Shown here piece by piece: positions 45,877 through 55,471 of a DNA stretch of 64,000 nucleotides (positions within the stretch are counted from its first letter, which is position 1; every line of letters starts with the position of its first letter). The notes under the pieces were generated by a model. The model saw only the letters and a list, made by a program, of their open reading frames with translations, had not been told where the DNA came from and ran no database searches. The position numbers and the translations under genes are program-made. This DNA comes from Colwellia sp. C2M11 (GTDB lineage: Bacteria; Pseudomonadota; Gammaproteobacteria; Enterobacterales; Alteromonadaceae): assembly GCF_018860915.1 (NCBI RefSeq), contig NZ_JAHKQD010000053.1:1-64000 (forward strand), written 5' to 3'.

Positions 45877-46497
45877 ATGAAAAAAACTTACCTATACCTA
45901 CTTGCCTTATGTACGCCACTTACTACCTTAGCTAATACTTACATTGGTGCAGGTATTCAAACGAATAACCCAAGCATTCAAGATAATGCGATGAAATCTA
46001 CGTCGGTGAATAACGTAACACTCAATTTACAAAAAGAAGGTACAAGCAGCGACTTTCATATATTTGCTGGATATAAGTTTGATAACAATTGGGGAGTAGA
46101 GCTTGCTTTTACAGCATTTGAACAAAGCACAGAGCTTGAAACAGTCATTGATTATACACAGGAAGAAGAATGGGAAGCTGATGCTGACTATACGCAAATA
46201 TCAATAGCAGCAACCTATTTATATCCTCTTAACGATAATTTAAAATTAGTTGGTGCTGTTGGTATTTTACATCATGATGCAGACTTTAATGCGAGTTATA
46301 AAATTGACGTTGAAAATGGACCTGACATTAATCACATTAATGTTCAACAAAGTGATACCAGTATTGGTGGTCTTGCAGCGATAGGCCTTCAGTATCAAGT
46401 CTATAAAAATATTGATATAACAGCTAAAGCTCAATATGCGAGATCAAGCTTAGTAGGTAATGCCTCGTTAATGCTTAGTGCAAGCTATACCTTTTAA
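45877..46497 (+). CDS. outer-membrane beta-barrel protein (OmpW/OmpA-barrel type)
   Basis: 206 residues. Signal peptide MKKTYLYLLALCTPLTTLA, then YIGAGIQTNN, a small barrel with alternating hydrophobic strands (FHIFAGYKFDNNWGVELAFTAFEQ, YTQISIAATYLYPLNDNLKLVGAVG) and the C-terminal signature ASYTF with terminal Phe, needed for BAM insertion. Eight strands are likely. 27 bp upstream of the YgiW-like gene and the two-component genes, so possibly a target and partner of that system. Confidence 0.8.
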   Translation: MKKTYLYLLALCTPLTTLANTYIGAGIQTNNPSIQDNAMKSTSVNNVTLNLQKEGTSSDFHIFAGYKFDNNWGVELAFTAFEQSTELETVIDYTQEEEWEADADYTQISIAATYLYPLNDNLKLVGAVGILHHDADFNASYKIDVENGPDINHINVQQSDTSIGGLAAIGLQYQVYKNIDITAKAQYARSSLVGNASLMLSASYTF

Positions 46498-46524
46498 CTT
46501 AATACTATCATTAGGAAAGATCAC

Positions 46525-46884
46525 ATGAAAAAAGTAATAATGTTAATCGCCTTAGGCCTTTTACTCTTAACAACGTTAAAACCTGTATTTGCTGAAAGTT
46601 TTGGTTATAACCTACATGTAAATACTGATATTGCTTCTATTTTAGAAGACCCTGTTGATGATCAAGATGTAAAGTTAACCGGTTACTTAATAAAAAAAGT
46701 CAGTAGTGATAAATACATTTTTAAAAGCGGTGATAAACAAATACGTGTAGAAATAGACAATCATGTGTTTCCTAAACAGCAATTTGATGAAAACACGCTC
46801 ATTACAATATTAGGTGAAGTAGAAAAAGATTTCTTACAATCACCCGAAATAGACGTAGATGTGATTGAAATTACTAATCCCTAA
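46525..46884 (+). CDS. ygiW: YgiW/YdeI-family periplasmic stress protein
   Basis: 119 residues. Signal peptide MKKVIMLIALGLLLLTTLKPVFA, then a single BOF (OB-fold) domain: ASILEDPVDDQDVKLTGYLIKKVSSDKYIFKSGDKQIRVEID, ITILGEVEKDF and DVDVIEI are family landmarks. In E. coli ygiW stands directly before qseBC, as here, and such proteins are linked to cationic stress and hydrogen peroxide tolerance. Confidence 0.85.
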   Translation: MKKVIMLIALGLLLLTTLKPVFAESFGYNLHVNTDIASILEDPVDDQDVKLTGYLIKKVSSDKYIFKSGDKQIRVEIDNHVFPKQQFDENTLITILGEVEKDFLQSPEIDVDVIEITNP

Positions 46885-46955
46885 TCAATACGAGTACACT
46901 TCAAGCGTATAATGATGCTTGAAGTGTACCGATTATTTTTAATTTTGAGATATGA

Positions 46956-47624
46956 ATGAAAATACTGATTGTAGAAGACGACATAGCGATAATGGAAACC
47001 ATTGTTGACTACTTAGATTTGCATGGTCATATTGTTGATTGCGCATACAACGGTGTAGCGGCAATCAGTCAAATAAAAACACAATCATTTGATGTTATTA
47101 TTATGGACATCATGATGCCAAAGTTAAACGGTATAGCGACTGTTGAACGTTTACGAAATGAGTATTTAATTAATACCCCTATTCTCTTTTTAACAGCCAG
47201 AGATAGTTTAGAAGATAAAAGAAAGGCATTTAATGTCGGGGGCGATGATTACTTAGTTAAGCCATTTGCCTTAGAAGAGCTTTTGCTTCGTATTGACTCA
47301 CTTGGAAAACGTGGACAAAGTGGCAATAAGCAAGCATTAACGGTAGGCGATTTATATTATAATTTACAAACAAATTCACTCTATAGAAATAATGAACCAA
47401 TTAAACTGAGTAAAATACAGCATCAAATGATGCGTTTATTAATGCAAAAATTTCCAACGGTTGTATCTAGGCAACAAATGATTGAACAAATATGGGGAGA
47501 TGAAGAGCCACCAAGCGATGCGCTTCGCAGTCACATCTATGCATTACGCAAAGTTCTTAATAAAGGCATCAATACCAACAGTGTAGAAACCTTACACGGT
47601 CAAGGATTTAAACTTGTCAACTAA
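46956..47624 (+). CDS. OmpR-family response regulator, QseB-like
   Basis: 222 residues. The receiver domain has the acidic pair ILIVEDDIAIM, phospho-acceptor Asp in VIIMDIMMPKLNG, Thr in PILFLTARDSLEDK and Lys in DYLVKPFALEE. The DNA-binding winged helix is near SKIQHQMMRLLMQKFPTVVSRQQMIEQIWGDEEPPSDALRSHIYALRKVL. It overlaps the kinase gene by 11 bp. Context (ygiW before, kinase after) gives the QseB-like call; direct targets are unknown. Confidence 0.88.
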   Translation: MKILIVEDDIAIMETIVDYLDLHGHIVDCAYNGVAAISQIKTQSFDVIIMDIMMPKLNGIATVERLRNEYLINTPILFLTARDSLEDKRKAFNVGGDDYLVKPFALEELLLRIDSLGKRGQSGNKQALTVGDLYYNLQTNSLYRNNEPIKLSKIQHQMMRLLMQKFPTVVSRQQMIEQIWGDEEPPSDALRSHIYALRKVLNKGINTNSVETLHGQGFKLVN

Positions 47625-48936
47625 GCCTAAATTATTTAATCGCTTAATTTTAATTTACAGCGCAACAGCCGCCCTTTTTATTGCATTATTTAGCCTAATT
47701 ATTATTGTGGCTGAAGATCAAATGGAAATAATTAGTTTACAGCATTGGTTGGATGCCGAAGCTAACGTTTATATTCAAAGTGTTAAATCTCTTCATGCCC
47801 TCCCTAATAACTCTACTCCGAATATGCCCGTGTTACCTAATCAATATGAATTTGATTTTTATGACAAGGTCGAAAATCTTCCAGAATGGCTAACCTCGTA
47901 TCAACACCCAGGGTTTTATGAACATCATTTAGGACCGGAAGATAAGCACTTTTTAGTGAGAGAGCACCCTAACGGGAAAGACTTATTTTATATTGTATTT
48001 AAAGACAATGCTGATGATTATTTAGATGAATATGAAACTAAACTACTTATATTTTCACTCATATTTGGTACCGCATTACTTGCTGTAATGATAGCTTTAG
48101 GTTTTTACTTGGTGAGGCTAATCGCAGTTCCCCTCGTTAAGGTTCAACAAAAAATAGCCCAAATGGCACCCGCTAACCCGCTGTTTGACGTTGATGCTGA
48201 TTATCAAGAAATAGCGATTATTGAACAAGCACTATTAGATAGTAAGGTACGCATTGCTCAATTTTTTAAACGTGAACAAGAATTTAGCCACTTTGCGGCA
48301 CATGAAATAAGAACACCACTTATGGTGTTGAAAGGATCTGGCGAAATGCTAACAAGCATTGAATTTAATAATCAATTAGCCACCAAAGCTACACAACGTA
48401 TTATTCAAGCAAGCAACGACATTAGTTTATTAACAAATACCTTTCTACTGTTGGGAAAAGAACAAATAGACAAACATCACTTTGAAGATATTTCACTTGA
48501 TCAATTACTTCAGCAAAAAATAGAACAGTTACAGGTACAACTTCTTCGACGAGAATTAACGTTAGGCATTGAAATTGAAAACGATATACATATATTTGCA
48601 CCACTAGATATGGTGCAAGTGGTGATCAATAATTTATTTAAAAATGCACTTAATTACTCACTCAGTCCAGTAACAGAAAATATTTCTAACATTGATAATG
48701 ACGTTAAAGCTAATAATAACGTTAAAACTGCAGATCAGATGACAAGTATCAACGTTAAGCTTACAGCTAATAAACTAACGCTATCAAATTTATATGATGC
48801 TTCGGATATTGAACCAGGTTTTGGTTATGGTCTTGTCATTATTGAACGTATTTGTGAGCATTTAAACTGGCAACTATGTGTTGATAAAAGCACAACTGTT
48901 TTTAACGTTTCCGTCATATTTAATACAGCTAAATGA
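47614..48936 (+). CDS. sensor histidine kinase, QseC-like
   Basis: 440 residues from TTG 47614, inside the end of the regulator gene. One membrane helix near the N-terminus (LIYSATAALFIALFSLIIIV), a periplasmic sensor of about 110 residues, and a second helix (LLIFSLIFGTALLAVMIALGFYLVRL). Then HAMP-like linker, H-box EFSHFAAHEIRTPLMVLKG, and N-box VVINNLFKNALNYS. The ATP lid is reduced: ISNL...DASDIEPGFGYGLVIIERICEHL has no DxGxG, as in a subgroup of QseC/PhoQ relatives. Confidence 0.87.
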   Translation: MSTKPKLFNRLILIYSATAALFIALFSLIIIVAEDQMEIISLQHWLDAEANVYIQSVKSLHALPNNSTPNMPVLPNQYEFDFYDKVENLPEWLTSYQHPGFYEHHLGPEDKHFLVREHPNGKDLFYIVFKDNADDYLDEYETKLLIFSLIFGTALLAVMIALGFYLVRLIAVPLVKVQQKIAQMAPANPLFDVDADYQEIAIIEQALLDSKVRIAQFFKREQEFSHFAAHEIRTPLMVLKGSGEMLTSIEFNNQLATKATQRIIQASNDISLLTNTFLLLGKEQIDKHHFEDISLDQLLQQKIEQLQVQLLRRELTLGIEIENDIHIFAPLDMVQVVINNLFKNALNYSLSPVTENISNIDNDVKANNNVKTADQMTSINVKLTANKLTLSNLYDASDIEPGFGYGLVIIERICEHLNWQLCVDKSTTVFNVSVIFNTAK

Positions 48937-48960
48937 TGGATGATAGGTGATAAATAATAG

Positions 48961-49006
48961 GATATAAAAAAACCGCTGTAATTGACGATACAACTACAAC
49001 GGCTTT
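48961..49006. terminator. bidirectional terminator between the kinase gene and cstA
   Basis: Arms AAAACCGCTGTAATTG (48969-48984) and CAACTACAACGGCTTT (48991-49006) pair with two mismatches or wobbles and leave a short loop. On the minus strand, seven T residues follow, ending the cstA message. The plus-strand kinase gene ends 35 bp before. Confidence 0.8.
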
Positions 49007-49073
49007 AGTATTTTATTGCTAAGCTAATCTCAGTGCTAAGCTAAGTTAGGGCTAAAGTTAAATTTTAGGCTAA

Positions 49074-50543
49074 CTAAACTTCAACTCTTTTTTTAAACTT
49101 AGTTGCATGCACTATAGCAAGTCCAATTAAAACAATAATAGCGGTAACAGCCCCAATTGGCTTACCAAAATCACTTGATATGTTGAAACCTATTGACGCT
49201 GTCATAATATACGACAATGTCACTGCTGTTGCGATTACTGCTGGTATACTAGCAATCCAATGGAATGTGCCACGGTCGAATAAATATTTGGTTGCAAGCC
49301 ACAATACACTGGTAGAAAGCAGCATATTTGAGAAGGCAAAATAACGCCAAATAAGCGAAAAATCTAACTTAGTCATGAAGTAGGCAATTGTTAAAATAGG
49401 CACAGCAAGTAATAATCTATTACGTAAACTTTGTGGAATATTAAAAGCATCAACAACCGTTAAGCGTAATGAACGGAATGCAGTATCACCAGAAGTAATA
49501 GGGAAAACAGCTACAGCAACTATCGCCATAATACCGCCAAATACACCAAGATAACTGTTTGCTACATGGTTAACCACTAAACCAGGACCACCTTGATCAA
49601 GCAATACTTTTAAACCTGCATAACCTTCTGGAAACGCAGCAATACCGGCTAAAGCCCAAACACAACCAACTATACCTTCACATACCATTGCACCATAATA
49701 AACTGGACGAACGTGCTTTTCGTTCGTCAAACAGCGAGCAATAATTGGCGCTTGAGTAGAATGAAAGCCACTAATAGCACCGCAAGTAATGGTAATAAAC
49801 AGCAATGGCCAAGTAGGTAAACCATCCGGATTTGGCTCTAAAAAGTCATGAGCATGATCAGCTTCAAAGTATGCTAAAAAGTCACCAGCTACCGGTAAGT
49901 GCGGCGCGTTAATTAATAATGCGATAGCAACACATGTTGTCATTACAATCATTAATAATCCAAAAAATGGATAAAATTTAGTAATTATTTTATCAATAGG
50001 TAATAAGGTTGCAAAAAAGTAATACGCTAAAATAGTTAATACCCAAAAAGTATTATTGGCTAAAATAGTGCCCTCAAAAAAATCTAAATTACTCAGTAAA
50101 CCTGCCGGGCTCATAATAAAGACTACGCCAACAAAAAATAGTAACATGGCAGTAAATAACAGCATAAAGCCTTTAAACACCACGTTATAATATTTTCCGG
50201 CTATCTCAGGTAAACTTTTACCATCTTCTTTTATACTCATAACGCCTGAGAAAAAATCGTGTACCGCCCCACCTAATACATTACCTAAGACAATCCATAC
50301 TAAGGCAACAGGACCATATAAAGCCCCGAGTATTGGACCAAAAATGGGGCCAACTCCAGCGATATTTAGAAATTGAATTAAAAAAGCACGTACCGGATGA
50401 ATAGCAACATAGTCAACACCTTCACTAAAGCGTTTTTGTGGTGTATCAATGGTTGAGTCCAAGCCAGCTTGCTTTTCTACAAAAGGACTATAAAACTTGT
50501 AGCCCAATATTAGAATAGTAAGACAGATAAAAAAGATGATCAT
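49074..50543 (-). CDS. cstA: CstA-family carbon starvation / peptide-pyruvate transporter
   Basis: 489 residues from ATG 50543, where the family's MIIFFICLTILILGYKFYSP begins; the frame is open 26 codons further without a ribosome-binding site. Many membrane helices. Family landmarks: FLNIAGVGPIFGPILGALYGPVALVWIVLGNVLGGAVHDFFSGVMS and ISGFHSTQAPIIARCL. CstA relatives move pyruvate or peptides and rise under carbon starvation. It is the short form of the family, without the C-terminal extra domain of E. coli CstA. Confidence 0.88.
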   Translation of the reverse strand: MIIFFICLTILILGYKFYSPFVEKQAGLDSTIDTPQKRFSEGVDYVAIHPVRAFLIQFLNIAGVGPIFGPILGALYGPVALVWIVLGNVLGGAVHDFFSGVMSIKEDGKSLPEIAGKYYNVVFKGFMLLFTAMLLFFVGVVFIMSPAGLLSNLDFFEGTILANNTFWVLTILAYYFFATLLPIDKIITKFYPFFGLLMIVMTTCVAIALLINAPHLPVAGDFLAYFEADHAHDFLEPNPDGLPTWPLLFITITCGAISGFHSTQAPIIARCLTNEKHVRPVYYGAMVCEGIVGCVWALAGIAAFPEGYAGLKVLLDQGGPGLVVNHVANSYLGVFGGIMAIVAVAVFPITSGDTAFRSLRLTVVDAFNIPQSLRNRLLLAVPILTIAYFMTKLDFSLIWRYFAFSNMLLSTSVLWLATKYLFDRGTFHWIASIPAVIATAVTLSYIMTASIGFNISSDFGKPIGAVTAIIVLIGLAIVHATKFKKRVEV

Positions 50544-50813
50544 AAAGTACGTTTCTCTTTGTGTATTTGAATATAGAACTGAACGAAAAGGAACGAGGAA
50601 ATAATTACCGTTCATTTTCAATTTGGAATTAAGCGGCGGACTCTAACAAAAGCAAACTAGCTAAACAATAAGACCTTTAGCTAAGGTTTTGTTTAATAAT
50701 AAACCACTTCATAATAATAGTTGGCTAATACAGAAGTAACGGCTATTAGCCCTATTAGGTAAGGCCCCACCTACTAATGGCTTTGATAACAGTTATTTAA
50801 ATTATTAGTAGCT

Positions 50814-51605
50814 CTATTTTACTAATAACTGCGACTTTAAATCGATAGTCGTCTGAAAGATCCTAGCATCATTAATCTTTTCCATCATGGCCGGATCAGG
50901 TAAACAATCTTCATCAACATAATCCGCAAAGTCGCTATCAGGATCAAATACGAGAATATCTAAGGCTAACCTATCCATACCATATAGACCACGATGTATC
51001 ATATCGGCAGAAAACACTAATAAATCGCCAGCGGCTAATTTAATTTTTTTACCTAATGAAAGTTCATCGCTACTGACTTTCCCTTGCTCTTCTTGTCGAA
51101 CATTAAACTCTTCATCATTATCCCACCGTCTATGCGTTTCAGGAACAAGCTCAATGCCTAATTCATCAAACAAAGGCACTCTAAGGTGTACTACTTGGGT
51201 ATTTTTGATAGCTTGCTTTTGCCCTTCAATATCATGATCATATTGACAATCTCTATGCCAAAAATCTTTTTGTGCTGGATTGACCGGATTGAAAAATAAT
51301 TGAGTATTCATAAAGGCAGGACTAATAGGGATCAACGATTCCACCATCGCCATAACTTTAGGTGAGCTAATAAAGTTAAACAGTAATACCCTATCGTCAA
51401 ATGATAAATATTGACTACCGGTAATTAACGAAGAGTTAAACGCCTCTTCTTGATAGAATGTTTCGTTGTCTTTTTTCCATAATTCATGAAACGTTAAAAT
51501 GGTTTCTCTTAATTGCGAAATTTCAATATCACTAAAGTAATTTCGAATAACAAAATAACCTTTATCGTTATATTTATCTTTTAATTGGCTTTGATTAACA
51601 AGCAT
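50814..51605 (-). CDS. phytanoyl-CoA dioxygenase (PhyH) family protein
   Basis: 263 residues. Fe(II)/2-oxoglutarate enzyme of the PhyH family: KDKYNDKGYFVIRNYFSDIEISQLRETI at the start, HxD iron ligands in FWHRDCQYDHD, distal His and the 2-oxoglutarate Arg in DMIHRGLYGMDRLALDILVFD. The substrate is not predictable. It is an isolated gene, with a terminator-bounded M28 peptidase gene upstream. Confidence 0.85.
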   Translation of the reverse strand: MLVNQSQLKDKYNDKGYFVIRNYFSDIEISQLRETILTFHELWKKDNETFYQEEAFNSSLITGSQYLSFDDRVLLFNFISSPKVMAMVESLIPISPAFMNTQLFFNPVNPAQKDFWHRDCQYDHDIEGQKQAIKNTQVVHLRVPLFDELGIELVPETHRRWDNDEEFNVRQEEQGKVSSDELSLGKKIKLAAGDLLVFSADMIHRGLYGMDRLALDILVFDPDSDFADYVDEDCLPDPAMMEKINDARIFQTTIDLKSQLLVK

Positions 51606-51631
51606 TAATAACTATTACCTTGCTTAACTAC

Positions 51632-51664
51632 AAAAAAAATCCCCGCTAGCAATAACGAGGATTT
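51632..51664 (-). terminator. terminator of the M28 peptidase gene
   Basis: Minus-strand stem AAATCCTCG / CGGGGATTT (one G-U wobble) with a 10-nt loop, followed by five or more T residues; 65 bp after the M28 gene stop. Confidence 0.85.
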
Positions 51665-51728
51665 CTCTTCTTAATTTATGAAAGCTAACTTATGAGAGTT
51701 AACCTATAAAAATCAACTTATAAAATAT

Positions 51729-53135
51729 TTACTTAAAAGATCCTGGCCATTCAGCAGCGATATAAGTAAACACAGTCCATGCCGCTACATTTTGACGCAT
51801 ATGCTCAGGATTCACTTTATCAAAAGTATCATCAGGTGTGTGATGTAAATCAAAATAATCAGTACCATCTTGCATTAATTTTAATGCTGGAACACCGAGC
51901 TTAGACAATGGAATCATATCTGGACCACCAGTGGTATCGCCACTACGACGACTAACACCTAAAGTCCCCATTAAACTAGCCATGGTATCAATTACATGTA
52001 ATGCGTTATCAGAAACATTACTAGACGACTGAAGTCCATAGATAGGACCAGCACCAAAATCAGATTCAGAGCCAATCACATGGTTAACAATAGTGCCATC
52101 TTCTTGTCTAGCTTTGGCATAAGCACGCGCGCCAATTAATCCAAGCTCTTCTGCACCCCAAAGTATGACACGAATAGTGCGACGAGGACGTTCCTTAGTA
52201 TTATTTTTTATCAAAGCAGCTGTCGCCATAGCAATAGCAACACCAGCGCCATCATCAACAGCACCAGTACCTAAGTCCCAGCTATCAAGATGACCACCAA
52301 TAACGACAACTTCATCAGGAAATTCGCGCCCCGTAATTTCACCGATAACATTTTTAGTCACAATAGGACCAAGATCCTGAGTTTGAACATTTAAGCGAAT
52401 TTTAGGGGTGTGGCCATAATCAAGTAAACGTATTAATTGATCAGCATCTGGGTTTGATAAAGCAATAGCCGGTACTGCGGTATACCCCATAGCTACGTTA
52501 GTAGAGCCGGTATGTGGATTACGATGATCATCGGTACCGATAGAGCGAATTAATAAAGCTTCAGCACCTTTTTGGGCTGCAAGTTCATGACCTTTAGAGC
52601 GAGCAATAACCGCTGGACCGTAACCAGCTCCGTCTTTAAACTTCTCCATACGTTTGCTGATAAAAGCTATTTTACCTTTTAAACTACCATCGGTTGCTTT
52701 TTCAAGATCAGCATAGCTTTTAAAATGTACAATCTCAGCTTCTAATCCACCTTTAGGTGTTGATTTTGAACGGCCAAGTGTTGTTATAACCATTTTTTGA
52801 TAAGAAGGTAGTAAAATTTCCGCCGTTTCAGTGCCACGAAGCCAGCCATTCATTTTCACATCTTCGGTATAAACTTTATCAAACCCTAAAGTTTTTAGTT
52901 TATTAACTCCCCATTCAATCCCTGCCTTTTCACCTGGTGTTCCAGGATGACGAGCCCCTACTTCAGTGGTAAGTGACTTTAATATTTCATAAGCACTATC
53001 ATCTTTTATGGCTTTATCACGAAGATTAACAGTGGTATCTTTAATCTCTTGTGATACGGGGATAATACTTTCATTACCAAAAGCGGATGTGGTAAATGTG
53101 ATAGCAGCAACAGCTGCTAATGTAATCAGTTTCAT
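51729..53135 (-). CDS. exported M28-family zinc aminopeptidase
   Basis: 468 residues with a signal peptide (MKLITLAAVAAITFTTSAFG). An N-terminal region with an inserted PA domain (about 110-240) precedes the M28 catalytic domain. Zinc and catalytic residues are all present: VVIGGHLDSWDLGTGAVDDGAG, LWGAEELGLIGA, ESDFGAG and DLHHTPDDTFD. It is related to plasma glutamate carboxypeptidases and to bacterial aminopeptidases. It should degrade peptides in the periplasm or outside. Confidence 0.9.
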   Translation of the reverse strand: MKLITLAAVAAITFTTSAFGNESIIPVSQEIKDTTVNLRDKAIKDDSAYEILKSLTTEVGARHPGTPGEKAGIEWGVNKLKTLGFDKVYTEDVKMNGWLRGTETAEILLPSYQKMVITTLGRSKSTPKGGLEAEIVHFKSYADLEKATDGSLKGKIAFISKRMEKFKDGAGYGPAVIARSKGHELAAQKGAEALLIRSIGTDDHRNPHTGSTNVAMGYTAVPAIALSNPDADQLIRLLDYGHTPKIRLNVQTQDLGPIVTKNVIGEITGREFPDEVVVIGGHLDSWDLGTGAVDDGAGVAIAMATAALIKNNTKERPRRTIRVILWGAEELGLIGARAYAKARQEDGTIVNHVIGSESDFGAGPIYGLQSSSNVSDNALHVIDTMASLMGTLGVSRRSGDTTGGPDMIPLSKLGVPALKLMQDGTDYFDLHHTPDDTFDKVNPEHMRQNVAAWTVFTYIAAEWPGSFK

Positions 53136-53353
53136 AGAAATCCAGTTTCAAGCTATATTTTAAAGATATAGGTTATAATATTTCAGCCTTTTGTCCAATA
53201 ATTCATTAATAAAAATTAAATTTTCTATCACCTCACTATACTTACTTCTTAATATTCACGTTAAAATCACAATAGATAAAATTATAAATTAAGGTGATAA
53301 TGAACGCTTAGACGATTTAACTACCTTCAACAAGCAGAAATAAGAATTTTTAT

Positions 53354-54016
53354 ATGAATATGACACAAAATATCATTGCCAGTCTTTGTTTAATTTTAAC
53401 GTTAACCGCTTGTTGCGGCCCAGATCCGGCAATAAAAAAAATAAATGAAGTTATCAAAGCTGTAGATAAATCAGACGCAAGTTGGAAAACTAAGCTAAAC
53501 AAGCCTCCTTTGCTTACCTTTACCCCTGAAAAAGATTATTTTTGGGAACTAGAAACAAACCAAGGTAACCTCACCATTAAACTATTTCCAGACACAGCTC
53601 CTATGCATGTTTCCAGTACCATTTACTTAACTAAGCTAGGTTTTTATGATGATCTAACTTTTCACCGTGTCATTCCTGGCTTTATGGCACAAGGTGGTGA
53701 TCCGCTAGGTAATGGAACGGGTAACCCTGGTTATAAATATGATGGAGAGTTTGATAATGAGATGAGTCATAGTGAACCAGGTATTTTAAGTATGGCTAAC
53801 TCTGGTCCAGGTACTGATGGTAGTCAATTTTTCATTACTTTTATTCCTACTCCTTTTTTAGATGGTAAACATACAATTTTTGGTAAAGTAGTCAAAGGTT
53901 TAGATGATAGTTTAGCTAAAATACAAACATTAGGTAGTAGACGAGGCAGAACAAAAGAAGAAATTAAAATTATTAAGGCATCAATCCGTGTTGCCAAAAT
54001 AAATAAAGCGATCTAA
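53354..54016 (+). CDS. lipoprotein cyclophilin (peptidyl-prolyl isomerase)
   Basis: 220 residues. A signal with lipobox LTAC at residues 17-20 precedes the cyclophilin domain: [22 protein letters not shown] start ([14 protein letters not shown]), [65 protein letters not shown]. Catalytic Arg in [11 protein letters not shown] and the Gln/Phe pocket are intact. It is a periplasmic foldase tethered to a membrane. Confidence 0.92.
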   Translation: MNMTQNIIASLCLILTLTACCGPDPAIKKINEVIKAVDKSDASWKTKLNKPPLLTFTPEKDYFWELETNQGNLTIKLFPDTAPMHVSSTIYLTKLGFYDDLTFHRVIPGFMAQGGDPLGNGTGNPGYKYDGEFDNEMSHSEPGILSMANSGPGTDGSQFFITFIPTPFLDGKHTIFGKVVKGLDDSLAKIQTLGSRRGRTKEEIKIIKASIRVAKINKAI

Positions 54017-54126
54017 ACCGAATAACCAAACGTTATAGTTTTAATGTTATCAAACGATGAATAAATCATACGTTAAACAATCATACAGGAGTACCCACTA
54101 AAACAAGTTTTCAAAGGAAACCCTGA

Positions 54127-54825
54127 ATGGTCAATATGTTACAACGATATGGTTGGTTAAGTTTTATTGTCATACTTGCCATATGGTTACCAACCAACGC
54201 CATAGCCCATGGTGTTGATGATGATACTCGACGGTTTTTAGAACAAAATTCTGGCGTACAAATCATTCCATTTTTGTATATTGGTGCTAAGCATATGGTA
54301 ACGGGATACGACCATTTATTATTTTTAGTCGGTGTGCTGTTTTTTTTATATAAAAGTCGTGATATTTTATTGTATGTCAGTATGTTTACATTTGGGCATA
54401 GCTTAACCTTATTGTTTGGTGTGCTCAGTGATATTCAAATTAATGCTTATTTAATCGATGCTATTATTGGTTTTTCTGTTGTCTATAAAGGCTTTGATAA
54501 TTTAGGTGGTTTTAATCACTTCTTTGGTAAGTCTCCCAATACCAAACTAGCAATATTGATCTTTGGTCTTTTTCACGGTTTTGGATTAGCAACTAAGTTA
54601 AAAGAGCTTCAATTAGCAGATAATGGATTAATCAGTAATTTAATAGCCTTTAATGTTGGAGTTGAATTGGGGCAATTTACTGCATTAGCCACTATTATTT
54701 TAATCATAAACTTTTGGCGTAAACACAGTATTTTTTTACAATTTGCCACTATCACAAATAGTTTACTAATGAGCGCAGGATTTATGTTGATAGGCTTTCA
54801 GTTAACTGGTTATTTAATTAGCTAA
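54127..54825 (+). CDS. HupE/UreJ-family membrane protein
   Basis: 232 residues from ATG 54127 (GGA 8 bp upstream). Signal peptide ending AIAHG, then six or seven helices with the HupE/UreJ motif YIGAKHMVTGYDHLLFLVGVLFFLY and TFGHSLTLLFGV, and a second FGLFHGFGLATKL. The His/Asp motif suggests nickel or cobalt binding; HupE-type proteins import Ni. No hydrogenase or urease genes are near, so the metal role is unclear. The next gene is a membrane-anchored protein 60 bp later, a recurrent partner of this type. Confidence 0.85.
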   Translation: MVNMLQRYGWLSFIVILAIWLPTNAIAHGVDDDTRRFLEQNSGVQIIPFLYIGAKHMVTGYDHLLFLVGVLFFLYKSRDILLYVSMFTFGHSLTLLFGVLSDIQINAYLIDAIIGFSVVYKGFDNLGGFNHFFGKSPNTKLAILIFGLFHGFGLATKLKELQLADNGLISNLIAFNVGVELGQFTALATIILIINFWRKHSIFLQFATITNSLLMSAGFMLIGFQLTGYLIS

Positions 54826-54885
54826 CGCCAATTCTATTACATTGATCCCCTATTCGAATAAAATTTAATTATTAAAGAGATAATA

Positions 54886-55410
54886 ATGTCACAAACACCT
54901 CCAAAAAAAATATCATTAGCGAAAAGTGCTCTATTTATGTACTCAGTATACAGTCTAGTATTTGCCATAGCTGTATTGGTTATCGTAATTTTACCTGCTG
55001 AATATAATATTGATCCTACCGGTATAGGAAAAAAACTCGGGCTAACTGTTTTTAATGACGTAAATGCAAAAACAACTAAAAAGTCAGAGCGTGCAGGCGA
55101 AACAATGACAATAATAGTACCAGCAGGACGAGGGGTAGAATACAAATTCACGATGGAACAATATCAAAAACTTAATTATGAATGGACTACGGATGGCACC
55201 CCATTATATTTTGATTTACATGGTGAGCCTACAGGCGATACTAGCGGTTATTTTGAAAGCTATGCGATTGCAACGGCCCATAATATGAAAGGAAGTTTTA
55301 CCACTCCTTTTGCGGGATCACATGGCTGGTATTGGAAAAACACCACAAATTATCCTATAACTGTTAAGTTAACAGTAAAAGGTGAATATACGAAGCATGG
55401 TCTTAAATAG
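54886..55410 (+). CDS. membrane-anchored protein linked to HupE
   Basis: 174 residues. One N-terminal helix (SALFMYSVYSLVFAIAVLVIVILP) anchors a periplasmic domain of about 140 residues with a conserved-looking ending YFESYAIATAHNMKGSFTTPFAGSHGWYWKN. This pattern is seen in proteins annotated only as transmembrane anchor proteins next to HupE-like genes. It looks like a beta-sandwich with a His/Gly/Trp-rich loop. The function is unknown. Confidence 0.75.
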   Translation: MSQTPPKKISLAKSALFMYSVYSLVFAIAVLVIVILPAEYNIDPTGIGKKLGLTVFNDVNAKTTKKSERAGETMTIIVPAGRGVEYKFTMEQYQKLNYEWTTDGTPLYFDLHGEPTGDTSGYFESYAIATAHNMKGSFTTPFAGSHGWYWKNTTNYPITVKLTVKGEYTKHGLK

Positions 55411-55471
55411 TTAACATAAATTACGTTCAAAAATAAAATTAACAACGTATTAAAAAATATAGAGGTGCTTC

